A stretch of 64,000 nt of DNA from a bacterium (GCA_030431715.1 JAUIIO010000006.1:1-64000), one strand, 5' to 3'; counted from the first letter of the stretch, positions 18,796 through 27,688 are shown. Notes: generated by a model not told the origin, from the sequence alone. Numbers and translations: made by a program.

Positions 18796-20370
18796 TTAGT
18801 CTTGAACAAGCAGCGCTGCCTCTCTGAGCTCTTCAAGCCCATTCTGTACACCCTGCCTCAGTAGCGAAAGTCCTTCTTCTTCACCGCTCAGCGTCTGCCC
18901 CTCTTCTTGAATCTTGAGTGCCCCACTTTTAAGCTCTTTCGCGAGCAGGTTAAAAATCTCATCACTACTGTGTTTTCCATCACACAGTGGAATGATTCGA
19001 CGGTGGAGCTCATTTATTGGAAAAGCCTCGTGACGTAGCGTTGTGACCCAACTCTGATTCTGAACTTGGTACCGGGCAAGCTGACTGACCCTAGGGAAAT
19101 TTCCGATCTGAGAGCTGCACCGCAGCGGGTGAATATAAAACTCTATGGTCTGCGCCGGGAAATGCCTTAAGAGTAAGTTACAAAACTGTTCCTCAAGATG
19201 TCCGAACGGTCCGGTTACACCGAGCATCTGCCTCGATAACTCAAAAAGTTCAGAGCCTCTTATCGCCTCAGGCCAGCTACGGTGTAAAATGGTAAGAGCC
19301 GCCTTAAGCAATCGGTTTTGAACATCGACCGTATCCTGATAGGGCGTACCGAACTCAACTGTTGAATCATCGTGTACCGGGACGGGATCGGTAAGAGGGA
19401 CAAGAGGAGATGTGAGATACATATCTAAAAGCGTTTCACGAACAGGGAGCGCTTCAGGAGTACAATCCTCACGACTAAAGACACTATAGCGCAGCGCCTG
19501 CGGATAAAGGTTATCATAATAGACTTCGTAGTGTGATGGACTTGCAAAGTTACCACGAAGCTCCTCAGGTACTGGCTGTACGTCTTCCCGGAGCGAGGGA
19601 CGGTGCATTCGTTGCGGTCGCGTATCCCCAATATATGAGAGCTTAAAGCCAGCCGCCTGCTCGATAACATCTTTGAGATACAGACCGTGAGAATGAGGAT
19701 TGAGTAATTCATGCAAAATGAAGGCATCACTTCGTTTCAAGCAACGCTCGACCTCTTCTTTTAGTCTGCACTCATGTAGCTCAGAGGCATCCACTAGAGT
19801 ATCTTGTTGATGTTTAAGGAGTGATCTCGCTCTAAGAATACGCTTCTCATCTGAAAAGTCCGGAGCATCGAAGTGTAAGAGCGCAGCATGTATCCCAGAA
19901 CGAACACTCCAACCTGGCAGACAGTTATAACTTAATGCGCAAATTCCGTGAGGTGAAAGCACCTCTTTCATAAACCCTAATATAGCCTTTTGGATATGAG
20001 GCGTCGTCCAGGAATAAAGTCCATGGCAAAGAATGTAATCAAACGTACCTTTTACATGCAGCCGCTCAGAGATGTCCCCATGAAGAAATTTGACACTTGG
20101 ACATCCGGCCTGAAGAGCCATCTGTTTGGCGTGATGAATTTGCTCTCTTGAGTGATCAATAGCCAAGAATTCAGCATTCGGAAGGTCATATGCCTGAGCG
20201 ATTACATGCATGCCTGTGCCACAACCTATCTCTAAGATTTTAGCTTCTGAGAGATTCGGGGGAGTAAGACCAAAGAGCGTCGCTAAGGTTGCAAGCCGCT
20301 GTACATGTCTTTCCGGAGTTGGAAAACTTTCAAAGAATTGTGAATCGTAAGGGGAAGATTGGTCACTCAT
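18796..20370 (-). CDS. SAM-dependent methyltransferase with C-terminal regulatory-type domain
   Basis: A 524-residue protein. The Rossmann methyltransferase domain occupies about residues 10-220 with motif I ILEIGCGTGMHV, an acidic motif II region (FLAIDHSREQI), and FLHGDIS / YILCHGLYSW later. The C-terminal half (about 230-500) matches the arrangement of the methyltransferase regulatory domain (MethyTransf_Reg) with HELLNPHSHGLYLKDVIEQA and SHYEVYYDN. The target is unknown. The ATG at 20370 (MSDQSSPYDS) was chosen because the family starts here; an upstream start would add 33 unrelated residues. It follows the type III secretion run, but no functional tie is evident. Confidence 0.75.
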   Translation of the reverse strand: MSDQSSPYDSQFFESFPTPERHVQRLATLATLFGLTPPNLSEAKILEIGCGTGMHVIAQAYDLPNAEFLAIDHSREQIHHAKQMALQAGCPSVKFLHGDISERLHVKGTFDYILCHGLYSWTTPHIQKAILGFMKEVLSPHGICALSYNCLPGWSVRSGIHAALLHFDAPDFSDEKRILRARSLLKHQQDTLVDASELHECRLKEEVERCLKRSDAFILHELLNPHSHGLYLKDVIEQAAGFKLSYIGDTRPQRMHRPSLREDVQPVPEELRGNFASPSHYEVYYDNLYPQALRYSVFSREDCTPEALPVRETLLDMYLTSPLVPLTDPVPVHDDSTVEFGTPYQDTVDVQNRLLKAALTILHRSWPEAIRGSELFELSRQMLGVTGPFGHLEEQFCNLLLRHFPAQTIEFYIHPLRCSSQIGNFPRVSQLARYQVQNQSWVTTLRHEAFPINELHRRIIPLCDGKHSSDEIFNLLAKELKSGALKIQEEGQTLSGEEEGLSLLRQGVQNGLEELREAALLVQD

Positions 20371-20419
20371 GTACCGTATGATGCTATCAGACGTAACACT
20401 TTCACCATAGCAAAGAATG

Positions 20420-20674
20420 TTACAGCATCGCGAAAAAGATGAGCGCACCAAAGATAAATCCTGCTCCAATTCCGCAGAATATCACCACGCCTTCACTGTT
20501 AAATCCTTTCTTTCCAAATGGAACAAGAGGTTTACTCTTTATAGAAGGATCAATTCTTACTTTTTCAATATCTCGTGCGCGTGACTGCGGGCGAAGGAGC
20601 TTAATCTCTCCTGGACGGATCTGCCATGTTCCAGTTTCCCATGGTGATATGCCTGCTAAAGATGCTCGTCTCAT
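20420..20674 (-). CDS. Small protein with C-terminal membrane anchor
   Basis: An 84-residue frame ending in a strong hydrophobic helix (about residues 62-82, GVVIFCGIGAGFIFGALIFF). The N-terminal 60 residues are basic and cytosolic in character. AGAGG six bases before the ATG supports the start. A tail-anchored topology is inferred. It lies 115 nt downstream of the 111-residue gene that ends the type III secretion run. No family recognised. An overlapping frame on the other strand looks less plausible. Confidence 0.5.
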   Translation of the reverse strand: MRRASLAGISPWETGTWQIRPGEIKLLRPQSRARDIEKVRIDPSIKSKPLVPFGKKGFNSEGVVIFCGIGAGFIFGALIFFAML

Positions 20675-20789
20675 AATAACCTCTGTAATCTAAAAACGAC
20701 GGGTTCAAATCTCTAGATACTGATCCGAGATTTATGTAGATCTGCTTCTAAAAAAAACAAAGCACTGTGATTACAGCTAGTTAGCGAAA

Positions 20790-21125
20790 TTAATCTAGGT
20801 TCTTTATGGAAAGACTCCCTTTAAGAGCATCAAGTATCTCAGGGTCCATATTGAGCACATCGTAGAGGAATTCACGGACCTCTGTTTCATCTTGAGAAGG
20901 ATTATTAAGTCTCTTTATAGCAGCATCAACAACAGCATGTATCGCTTCTTCTAGGTTCTCATACCTTTGTCCCTGCAGGCTTTTGATAGTTTCGTCCCAA
21001 AACTCCGCTTCCTGACCACTTAGGGCTCCCTCAGACGCTTTTGAATCGCCCGGGACTATGATCTCACCAACAACCTTACCCTTTTTCTTCTTTACAGCTT
21101 CAGGCTTCTTCTTTGTATGTTCCAT
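20790..21125 (-). CDS. Hypothetical protein at the end of the type III secretion run
   Basis: A 111-residue soluble protein. The N-terminus is Lys-rich (TKKKPEAVKKKKGK, about residues 4-17) and the remainder is acidic and helical (GQEAEFWDETIKSLQG, then NLEEAIHAVVDAAIKRL). It starts four bases after the stop of the TPR lipoprotein gene, so it is cotranscribed with the SctV-SctQ-SctJ genes. Size and context would suit a chaperone or regulator of the secretion system, but there is no sequence evidence for this. Confidence 0.6.
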   Translation of the reverse strand: MEHTKKKPEAVKKKKGKVVGEIIVPGDSKASEGALSGQEAEFWDETIKSLQGQRYENLEEAIHAVVDAAIKRLNNPSQDETEVREFLYDVLNMDPEILDALKGSLSIKNLD

Positions 21126-21129
21126 ATCT

Positions 21130-21657
21130 CTATCTTAACCTCTCTATATTATCGTCTATCAATGGATGTGGGGCAAGTGCCCGTGCTTTGAATAGCTGTT
21201 TTCTTATATCTCCCCGACTCGCCATTTGTTGCCTCATCTGAAATGCTGCAAAGTTATTCCTGACCCGGTAATTATCCGGATCCTCGGCAATAGCATATTC
21301 ATACATGGCCTCTGCTGCTCCAACTTGGCCTTGGACCTCGTAGAGCATGGCGAGATTTCCGTAGACATCTGTATATTGCTCATCAAGCGATATCGCGTAG
21401 AAAAAGTATCGCTTTGCCTCTTCGTAGTTGTTCCTCATAAGAGCAACACATCCAAGCCCATCATAGATAGGGGCAAGCTCAGCAAATTCGAGAGCAAGCT
21501 CGAACGAGGCCTCAGACTCATCAAGGTCCCCCTGCCGAAGTGACTTCACCGCATCATCCACAAGCTTTAGTGCGTGAGCTCGATCTGATGCCGAGGGCAT
21601 ATGCAATGCGCATCCTGAGAAAAAAGAAAGTGCAATAGTGAGAATTATTCGTATCAT
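21130..21657 (-). CDS. TPR-repeat lipoprotein in type III secretion run
   Basis: A 175-residue protein with a lipoprotein signal (MIRIILTIALSFFSGC, lipobox SFFSGC with Cys16) followed by three to four tetratricopeptide repeats (GDLDESEASFELALEF, NNYEEAKRYFFYAISLDE, GQVGAAEAMYEYAIAEDP). It is probably anchored to the outer membrane and could act like PilF/PilW or the pilotin-type TPR proteins that guide secretins. Its ATG overlaps the sctV stop (ATGA-type overlap at 21654-21657), so it is translationally coupled to the export gate gene. A pilot role is an inference. Confidence 0.75.
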   Translation of the reverse strand: MIRIILTIALSFFSGCALHMPSASDRAHALKLVDDAVKSLRQGDLDESEASFELALEFAELAPIYDGLGCVALMRNNYEEAKRYFFYAISLDEQYTDVYGNLAMLYEVQGQVGAAEAMYEYAIAEDPDNYRVRNNFAAFQMRQQMASRGDIRKQLFKARALAPHPLIDDNIERLR

Positions 21658-23519
21658 GCTGCCATCTCCTCTACGTAGCGCTCCGCATCAGCCTGCTCAA
21701 GCTCAAGAACTGAAACTTCTCTGAGCTGGACTCCCTTAGGAATTTCCTCAAAAGCAAGAACGGTTGCAACAATGCCATACGCCTTTAAAAATTCATCCAG
21801 TAATTTTCGTGCTCTGCGGGAAACACAAACCACAGCGTTCTCGACCTCTTCTAGAGGATCTAGCGCTTCTCGTATCTTCTGCATAAACGTAGCTTCAAGT
21901 GGCTCCTGCGCGTTTTCTGCATGAACAAGTGTCATATCGATAATAGGATCAATCCTAAAGATTTCGAGTTCCTGAGCGGCTATAAAGGGCGCTGTTATCA
22001 TACGTCCGAGAGCAATACGCACCTCTTCGATAAGAAAACGACCATCATCAACGCGAGATCCATTCTCAGAGATTGCTTGTAAAATAACATCTATGTTTCG
22101 CGCAGAGATGTTATCTTTGAGCAACTCACGGATAATCGTTGAAAGCTGAGTAATGGTAGCTATCGCAGGAACAACATTGGCAACAAGCTCTGGAGCCTGT
22201 GCCTCATACGTATCAATAATCCTCCTTGTTACCGTATCATCAACAAGCTCGACTCTGTGTCTGGTAATAATGTGCAAGAAGGTCTTCTTAAACCCCTGAC
22301 AGAATTCATCCCACGACTCAGGACACTCATACTGTGCAATCTCCACCCCTCTTAAAGAGAAGAGCACGTCCGCATCGTCTTTCGAATCATTTACTCGTAT
22401 CTCAGGAACAGGCAGTATTAATCCTGTTGAGAGGTATACTTCTTGGAGAAGCTCTGCGAAGAATCTCTCGCATGATTTTGAAGATGGCATAAGCGCAATA
22501 ACCTTTTTCTGCATCTTAAGCTCAATAAGTGACGGAGTTCTCGGTTGAAATATCTGCTCATCTTCATCATCATGGCTCTGGGCCTTCTCTCTGGTTATTG
22601 ATATCCCAGCCGCACAGAGGAGCCCTCCACCAATAAGCACAAATGGAAGGATAGGCGTTCCCGGCACGGCAGCCATCAGGACCGCAATAACACCGACTAG
22701 TATTTTAGATTTATTATTTCCACCAAGCTGATCAAGAAGCTCTGTTGCCAGAGAGTTATCTTCATCGTTGACGACCCGGGTCACAATAATACCTGCTGCA
22801 ATAGAATTTAAGAGCGCTGGTATCTGTGAGAGCAATCCATCACCAACGGTAAGGAGTGTGTATTTATTGAGCGCAACTCCCAGATCAAGGCCAAGAACAA
22901 GACTTCCAACTGCGAAACCACCAATAATGTTTATTGATGTTATAACGATTCCCGCTATCGCATCGCCTTTAACAAACTTCATTGCTCCATCAAGCGCTCC
23001 GTAGAATCGAGATTCAACCTGCAGCTCATGTCGTTTTTGTTTGGCTTCGGCAACTCCGAGCAAACCAGATCGTATATCTGCATCGATCGACATCTGTTTC
23101 CCAGGCAACGCATCGAGCGTGAATCGTGCTGACACTTCTGCTACCCGCTCAGCCCCCTTTGAGATAACGATGAGTTGAACAAGTGTTAATACCAGAAATA
23201 CTACCGCACCAACAATGAGATTCCCCTGCATAAGGAGCTCACCAAACGTTTTAATCATAAATCCAGCATCACCTGCGCCCAGTATCATGCGCGTTGTTGA
23301 AATGTTCAGCGCAAGTCGAAAAAGGGTGGCAAGCAGTAAGAGACTTGGTAGCGTTGAAAGCTTAATAGGATTTGAGATATAGAGAGCACTTGTAACAAGT
23401 ACAAGTGCCCCTAATAGGTTGACTACTAATAGAAAGTCTAAAAGTACAACCGGCAACGGCAGGAGCATACTTGCCAGAATCGCGATAACTCCTGCCGGTA
23501 CCAAAATTTCTCGTAACAT
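21654..23519 (-). CDS. sctV: Type III secretion export gate protein, SctV/FlhA (FHIPEP) family
   Basis: A 621-residue FHIPEP-family protein, slightly short for the family (about 680-710). Residues 1-300 hold seven to eight membrane helices, with the conserved cytoplasmic FHIPEP region between them: LPGKQMSIDADIRSGL (about 147-162), REs-type RRHELQVESRFYGALDGAMKFVKGDAIAGI, then INIIGG. The C-terminal half is the soluble nonameric ring domain, including LLKDNISARNIDVILQAI (about 470-487), which is family-specific. It forms the proton-driven gate of the injectisome or flagellar export apparatus. Context with a lipoprotein SctJ favours the non-flagellar type. Confidence 0.93.
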   Translation of the reverse strand: MLREILVPAGVIAILASMLLPLPVVLLDFLLVVNLLGALVLVTSALYISNPIKLSTLPSLLLLATLFRLALNISTTRMILGAGDAGFMIKTFGELLMQGNLIVGAVVFLVLTLVQLIVISKGAERVAEVSARFTLDALPGKQMSIDADIRSGLLGVAEAKQKRHELQVESRFYGALDGAMKFVKGDAIAGIVITSINIIGGFAVGSLVLGLDLGVALNKYTLLTVGDGLLSQIPALLNSIAAGIIVTRVVNDEDNSLATELLDQLGGNNKSKILVGVIAVLMAAVPGTPILPFVLIGGGLLCAAGISITREKAQSHDDEDEQIFQPRTPSLIELKMQKKVIALMPSSKSCERFFAELLQEVYLSTGLILPVPEIRVNDSKDDADVLFSLRGVEIAQYECPESWDEFCQGFKKTFLHIITRHRVELVDDTVTRRIIDTYEAQAPELVANVVPAIATITQLSTIIRELLKDNISARNIDVILQAISENGSRVDDGRFLIEEVRIALGRMITAPFIAAQELEIFRIDPIIDMTLVHAENAQEPLEATFMQKIREALDPLEEVENAVVCVSRRARKLLDEFLKAYGIVATVLAFEEIPKGVQLREVSVLELEQADAERYVEEMAA

Positions 23520-23528
23520 CAGATATCC

Positions 23529-23807
23529 TTATCCAGTTCTTACGTTACGAATTGCAGCCATTTTAGACTCGTGTTTCGAACGCATAATGTTTGAAACAAG
23601 CGATACCTGCTGCATCTGCTGCTGCATATGCATTTGAGTCTGAAGTAACGAGGCATACCCGGGATCAATTCCGATCATCGAACCTGCAACATCACCAACC
23701 GTGTCAAGGACGCTACCAAATGAAATGCCATTGCCATTCTTTGGCTCTGGCGTAAGTGAGGAGAGTGTCCCTCCTAGTCCTGACATAATTTGTCTTACTG
23801 TGCTCAT
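23529..23807 (-). CDS. Small T3SS-associated protein, inner-rod-like C-terminus
   Basis: A 92-residue protein, starting at an ATG preceded by GGGAGGT (a strong ribosome site); an upstream start at 23831 would place this site inside the gene. The N-terminal half is Gly/Ser-rich. The C-terminal half is a Gln/Met-rich amphipathic helix (YASLLQTQMHMQQQMQQ, then VSLVSNIM) that resembles the C-terminal helix of inner-rod/needle subunits (SctI/SctF), which show LL-x-x-Q-x-x-M followed by V-x-LVS-x-I. Its place between sctQ and sctV fits. The rod assignment is tentative; a SctV or ring accessory protein is the alternative. Confidence 0.5.
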   Translation of the reverse strand: MSTVRQIMSGLGGTLSSLTPEPKNGNGISFGSVLDTVGDVAGSMIGIDPGYASLLQTQMHMQQQMQQVSLVSNIMRSKHESKMAAIRNVRTG

Positions 23808-23864
23808 ATTACCTCCCAGTTTCTTTTTCATTTTTAGAACGGTGCTCGCACCGCTCTACAATCT

Positions 23865-24713
23865 CTATCGAGTTCCCTCTTTGAAAGTTTCCTCGTTTGT
23901 AAATTTGTCAATATGTAAGGATACATAGCCTTCAGAATAGGTGAGTTTCCCCTGTAGCCAATCTCCGCCACCAATTCGAATAATTCCGTGTAGCTCCTGT
24001 GGACTCTCAATCTGTACATTATCGCCAGGCCTAAGGGACAGGGCGTCTTCAAGCGACATCTCAAAATCATTGAGCACAAATTCAACCTGTACACGTGCAT
24101 CGCTCTGCGTACCTTGTATCGTCTCATTCCGATCAATAGTCATCTCAATTTCTCCTTTATGAAAATAAACATAAACTTTTCTGTTAGCTGTAATACCTGC
24201 AAATGAAATCTCTCCCGAGCAAACAGGAATTTTTTCTCCCTGAGCAAGCGATCTGGGAGAAAGCATGAGTCGTAGTGAAAATGGTACTCGCACAAGCTTC
24301 ATAGCCCCGTGGTGTTCTTTCTTCGACTGGAAAGCTTCTTCTTCATCCTCTGAAGAAACATACAGCACTCCCTTCTCACAACTCTCTCCAATATACGAAA
24401 TAAGATACCTATGAATCTCTACATCTGGGCGAGTGAAACCAACAAAACGAGACGTGCTTTCAAGTACAGGTTGTTCATCGAGTGCGACGATTCTTTTAAC
24501 TGCCATAAGATACGGAGTGGCCGAACTCTCTCCAAGAGAAATTGAGAGCTGTCCTACCGTCGTGCTAAACGTTGGCCATCGCTCGTTAGCATTTTTTTGC
24601 TTTTTAAATTCTTTGCCAATGTACGTAACTTCACACGGTCGCTGCTGTAAAAGAGCTACAAGTTCAGCAAGAGCTTCTTCCCGCACTGAATATATACTTG
24701 AATGAATCAGCAT
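23865..24713 (-). CDS. sctQ: SctQ/FliN-like C-ring protein with SpoA domain
   Basis: A 282-residue protein. The last 70 residues form a SpoA (surface presentation of antigens) domain: VQVEFVLNDFEMSLEDALSL, LRPGDNVQIES, then IRIGGGDWLQGKLTYSEGYVSLHI. This is the FliN/SctQ C-terminal fold used in the cytoplasmic sorting platform or C-ring. A weaker first SpoA-like region (about 150-195) may precede it, as in SctQ of injectisomes. The ATG overlaps the preceding 72-residue gene by 7 nt, showing tight coupling. It lies between the sctJ and sctV genes. Confidence 0.8.
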   Translation of the reverse strand: MLIHSSIYSVREEALAELVALLQQRPCEVTYIGKEFKKQKNANERWPTFSTTVGQLSISLGESSATPYLMAVKRIVALDEQPVLESTSRFVGFTRPDVEIHRYLISYIGESCEKGVLYVSSEDEEEAFQSKKEHHGAMKLVRVPFSLRLMLSPRSLAQGEKIPVCSGEISFAGITANRKVYVYFHKGEIEMTIDRNETIQGTQSDARVQVEFVLNDFEMSLEDALSLRPGDNVQIESPQELHGIIRIGGGDWLQGKLTYSEGYVSLHIDKFTNEETFKEGTR

Positions 24714-24925
24714 GACCCCCCTTCAGATTCAAGTATACTTATTGCCAGCTCTCGCGCGCATTCCTCAGGGAGCTCCGAGAGTTTATCAAGGATAAGGCAA
24801 CACGTTCTTGCCAACTCTTCATCAATAAAATTCCCCACAGGCTTTTTGCCGAGCAGATAAAGTGCAGCAATAAAACATTCTTCGCTCGCACTAAGCGCTT
24901 CACTAAAAAATCCTTGAAAGCTCAT
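24707..24925 (-). CDS. Small hypothetical protein between sctJ and sctQ
   Basis: A 72-residue helical, Cys-containing protein (ELARTCCLILDKLSEL) without signal or membrane helix. It overlaps sctJ by four bases at its start and sctQ by seven bases at its end, so it is certainly translated as part of this operon if the neighbours are. In injectisome operons this slot often holds a short SctK or stator-like protein, but no recognisable SctK signature is present. Function unknown. Confidence 0.65.
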   Translation of the reverse strand: MSFQGFFSEALSASEECFIAALYLLGKKPVGNFIDEELARTCCLILDKLSELPEECARELAISILESEGGSC

Positions 24926-25698
24926 GAAAAACCTCCAAAGATATTACTAGGCTCAATCTTTCTTTTAAGAGGAAAAACAAAGAAACAAAGCACTACAAGT
25001 ATCGATCCAGCGGCAAATAGCACCCAGCCCATTGACGAACGTGTGATTGCCAGCGTTTCTCCAGGAGCTACAACATTACTCCCACCTACCTCTGACCGAC
25101 TGATTGCCCCTAATGACTCTAAAGGCAGCTCTTGCTTAAGCTGCTCTTGAGAGATCAACACCGAGATGTTCTTTATAGGAATGCCAGATGCTCCAGATAC
25201 CAGACGAGCGATCTTCTCTTTTCTTTCTTGCGGGTATGGCTCTCGAACAACAAGGAGCACACTGCCACTACCGCTATCATCTTTTGAAAGCGCTCGACCG
25301 AGAAGTGGATCTTTCTCAGGGAGGTTCAGGTGAACTCGTGCTTCCAGTGTTCCAGAGAGCGACGCTAGAGTACTTTCTATCTCCTGACTCAGCGCACGCT
25401 CGTAAAAGAAGCGCTGCTCATCACGTCCTCTTAAAAGCGCCCCTTTCCTTCGTGACGATAGGCTCTCTCTACGAAAAGCTCTCGCCTCGGAGAGATATTT
25501 GAGAGCTTGAGCACTCCGGTCGTCAGATACAGCTATCGCCCACAGTCCATCTGATTGTTGTACCTTATCTGCCGTAATACTCGCGTCGTGAAGATGTGTT
25601 ACAAGACGGTTAGCCTCTTCCTCATCAAGATTATGTAGAATCTGCTCCTTACAAGCAGAAATCGTCAGTAAAAGAAAACAAAGCAGTAGTCTTTTCAT
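24922..25698 (-). CDS. sctJ: Type III secretion inner-ring lipoprotein SctJ (YscJ/FliF family)
   Basis: A 258-residue lipoprotein. The signal MKRLLLCFLLLTISAC has a lipobox (TISAC) with the lipidated Cys at residue 16. ILHNLDEEEANRLVTHLHDASITADKV is the first ring-building motif, and FFYERALSQEIESTLASLSGTLEARVHLNLPEKDPL the conserved second (ring-building) domain of YscJ/FliF. A single C-terminal helix (about 225-245) ends the protein. Lipid anchor, short length and one helix distinguish it from FliF (about 550 aa), so this is an injectisome-type SctJ. The start at 25698 begins the signal; an earlier frame would place it internally. Two bases separate it from the sigma-factor gene. Confidence 0.9.
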   Translation of the reverse strand: MKRLLLCFLLLTISACKEQILHNLDEEEANRLVTHLHDASITADKVQQSDGLWAIAVSDDRSAQALKYLSEARAFRRESLSSRRKGALLRGRDEQRFFYERALSQEIESTLASLSGTLEARVHLNLPEKDPLLGRALSKDDSGSGSVLLVVREPYPQERKEKIARLVSGASGIPIKNISVLISQEQLKQELPLESLGAISRSEVGGSNVVAPGETLAITRSSMGWVLFAAGSILVVLCFFVFPLKRKIEPSNIFGGFS

Positions 25699-25699
25699 T

Positions 25700-26410
25700 C
25701 TATTTTCTCCCTTCTGAGCTTTCCTCTGCCATCGCCCAGGCATCACGGATCGCCTCAATTGCCATGTGATGGAGTCTTGATACCCATGACTTGGATATGC
25801 CAAGACATTCGCCACATTCAGTAAACGTCTTATCTTCAAAGTAATACATGTGAATTATCTGCTGATACTTTTCAGGAAGCTCATCGAGAACTTTTCTAAG
25901 CTTTAAGGCTTCTGACTTTCGGTCCAGAGCTAGGTCAGGAGTGAGGGTCTCAGATTCGAGCTCTTCTAGCTGGACCTGAGACGCTGCTTCAGTAAGTCGG
26001 AATATGAGCCCACCTTTATGCACATAGGAAAGGATATTTCGAAGACTCTCGTGCTTACTTTTAAGCTTCTCTCCCCCATCAATATGTGTCTGGAGCTCAT
26101 GATCTCGAATATCATTTAGTGCAGAATATGCTTTTAGGTTTCGGTACATCTTGGGAGACAGGTCGTTCATTCGCCTTGCCCCATCTAGAACGGCACCGCG
26201 TACACGGTGAAAGGCATAATGATGAAATGGAACTTTGGTCTCCGGATCGTAATTTTCCAGCGCCTGTAAGTACCCAATACACGCCTCGCTTACAAAATCA
26301 TCGTAGTAACTTCGGGGAAAGTTAAACTTCTTTATGACATGGTTGACCACCATACCTATGTATTCTCTATCGTTCTCTGAACTCAGGTCCTTTGTTAAAT
26401 GCCTGGACAT
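25700..26410 (-). CDS. FliA/sigma-28-like RNA polymerase sigma factor
   Basis: A 236-residue sigma-70-family factor of the FliA/WhiG/SigF group. Region 2 is YDDFVSEACIGYLQALENYDPETKVPFHHYAFHRVRGAVLDGARR (about residues 36-80, with the -10-binding segment), a short region 3 follows, and region 4 is LDELPEKYQQIIHMYYFEDKTFTECGECLGISKSWVSRLHHMAI (HTH with KSWVSRLH). The start ATG at 26410 has a perfect GGGAGG six bases upstream; a TTG at 26422 would overlap this site. It leads straight into sctJ, so it probably directs transcription of this secretion locus or of related secretion substrates. Confidence 0.88.
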   Translation of the reverse strand: MSRHLTKDLSSENDREYIGMVVNHVIKKFNFPRSYYDDFVSEACIGYLQALENYDPETKVPFHHYAFHRVRGAVLDGARRMNDLSPKMYRNLKAYSALNDIRDHELQTHIDGGEKLKSKHESLRNILSYVHKGGLIFRLTEAASQVQLEELESETLTPDLALDRKSEALKLRKVLDELPEKYQQIIHMYYFEDKTFTECGECLGISKSWVSRLHHMAIEAIRDAWAMAEESSEGRK

Positions 26411-26527
26411 GATGCCTCCCAATGTTCTTTCATCAAGAACTCATCGCTCAGAGCAAAGGAAAGTTTCCAGAAAAAATAATGAGGAGTTTCGGGTTAGTAT
26501 CGAGGAGAAAATGAACTTAAGCGGCCA

Positions 26528-27535
26528 TCAGGCAACAGCTCGCCAGCCGTATATGGCTTCTTTATCCTCGTCTTTCTCTGTATAGAATTTTTGATACTGC
26601 TCTGCAGAGAGCCAGCCCATCATCGTATGAAGGAGCTTTTTGTGTCTGAGGTTCGGGGAAGGATAATCCGAAGAACGCTCTTCAACGCTCGCTGTGACCA
26701 CATGGTTATACAATGGCACATGTGTATCAATCTTGAGCTCTTCAAGTAGCGCCCTTTTACAGCCATCTAGAGAAGATTCATCCGGGTGAAGCTTCTCACC
26801 CAGACTCACACTTAACCCCTCTCGCTGTCTCTCTGTAAAGTCATCGACGTGCCCGTGGTAGAGCTTCTGACTTAGCTCTTCAAGGTGAAGCTCCTCGCCA
26901 TTTTCCGTTAGATGAAAGAGATCAACACGGGAAACCATAGTATATAGGTACACCCCATCCTCATCCTGCATAAGACGAGTTTCACGATTTTTAAGCTCTA
27001 CAATGAGTTTTTCGATGGTCCTGTTTTCACCACCCCACTCTTCCATGGTAATACCACGCTCTGCAAAGATATACTCAAGAGCTTCTCTCGTACTGAGCGA
27101 TTCTATCTGTTCTTTATACTCAGGAAATTGGTCAACTTCCAGAACGTTATCTGAGCGAACATGAATAAGCCCTTTTTCTTTCGCGTCATCAAGCATCTCA
27201 AGACCTCTGGCTGCTGTCTCAGGGGTTGTAATAGCCTCAAAAGCTTCTTCGATATAATAGAGGGTTGCAGATCTCACCTCACCAGAAGGCCACGAGAAAT
27301 TATACGCTTCAACAACACGTCCATACTTATGTGTTTGGGCATCGATATGAAAACCGGTAAGCACTCCTTTGGAATTGTAATCAAAGCTCACCGTTGCTGA
27401 GTCACTTAATATATCTGAGGGACTGAGAATATCTGAGGGATGTAATCTTGGAGTTGCGGCGTCGGTGTTATCTTCATGCAGCTTTTGGGCATCTTCTGTT
27501 CGAACCGTTTGAAATTCCGAACTAACAAGCGTCAT
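26528..27535 (-). CDS. Hypothetical protein with Nudix-like box
   Basis: A 335-residue soluble protein with no signal peptide. Within the C-terminal part the segment GEKLHPDESSLDGCKRALLE then ELKID (about residues 256-280) resembles the Nudix box G-x5-E-x7-R-E-x2-E-E-x-G, but with one extra residue after the Gly and with Ala and Lys in place of the family Glu and Gly. A preceding strand-rich region (LYTMVSRVDLFHLTENGEEL) would suit a Nudix fold. The first 230 residues are unassigned. A repeat SPSDILSPSDIL (about 33-44) lies in the N-terminus. It lies 117 nt upstream of the sigma-factor start with no obvious terminator. Confidence 0.55.
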   Translation of the reverse strand: MTLVSSEFQTVRTEDAQKLHEDNTDAATPRLHPSDILSPSDILSDSATVSFDYNSKGVLTGFHIDAQTHKYGRVVEAYNFSWPSGEVRSATLYYIEEAFEAITTPETAARGLEMLDDAKEKGLIHVRSDNVLEVDQFPEYKEQIESLSTREALEYIFAERGITMEEWGGENRTIEKLIVELKNRETRLMQDEDGVYLYTMVSRVDLFHLTENGEELHLEELSQKLYHGHVDDFTERQREGLSVSLGEKLHPDESSLDGCKRALLEELKIDTHVPLYNHVVTASVEERSSDYPSPNLRHKKLLHTMMGWLSAEQYQKFYTEKDEDKEAIYGWRAVA

Positions 27536-27688
27536 AAAGATCTAAATACTGGACATCAGTTAACGTAATAACCTGACACTTTACCTTATTTAAGACCTAA
27601 ATAAAAACAAAGTATGCAGTTAGTAACACTAATCCACTACTTTAATAACTTTAAACTATACTAATTTGAGCCCAGCATCAAGTAGTAT

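Noticed and set aside
20439..20693. Open frame of 84 codons on the plus strand opposite the small membrane-anchor gene
   Set aside because: No ribosome site, and the minus-strand frame has AGAGG and a good C-terminal membrane helix.
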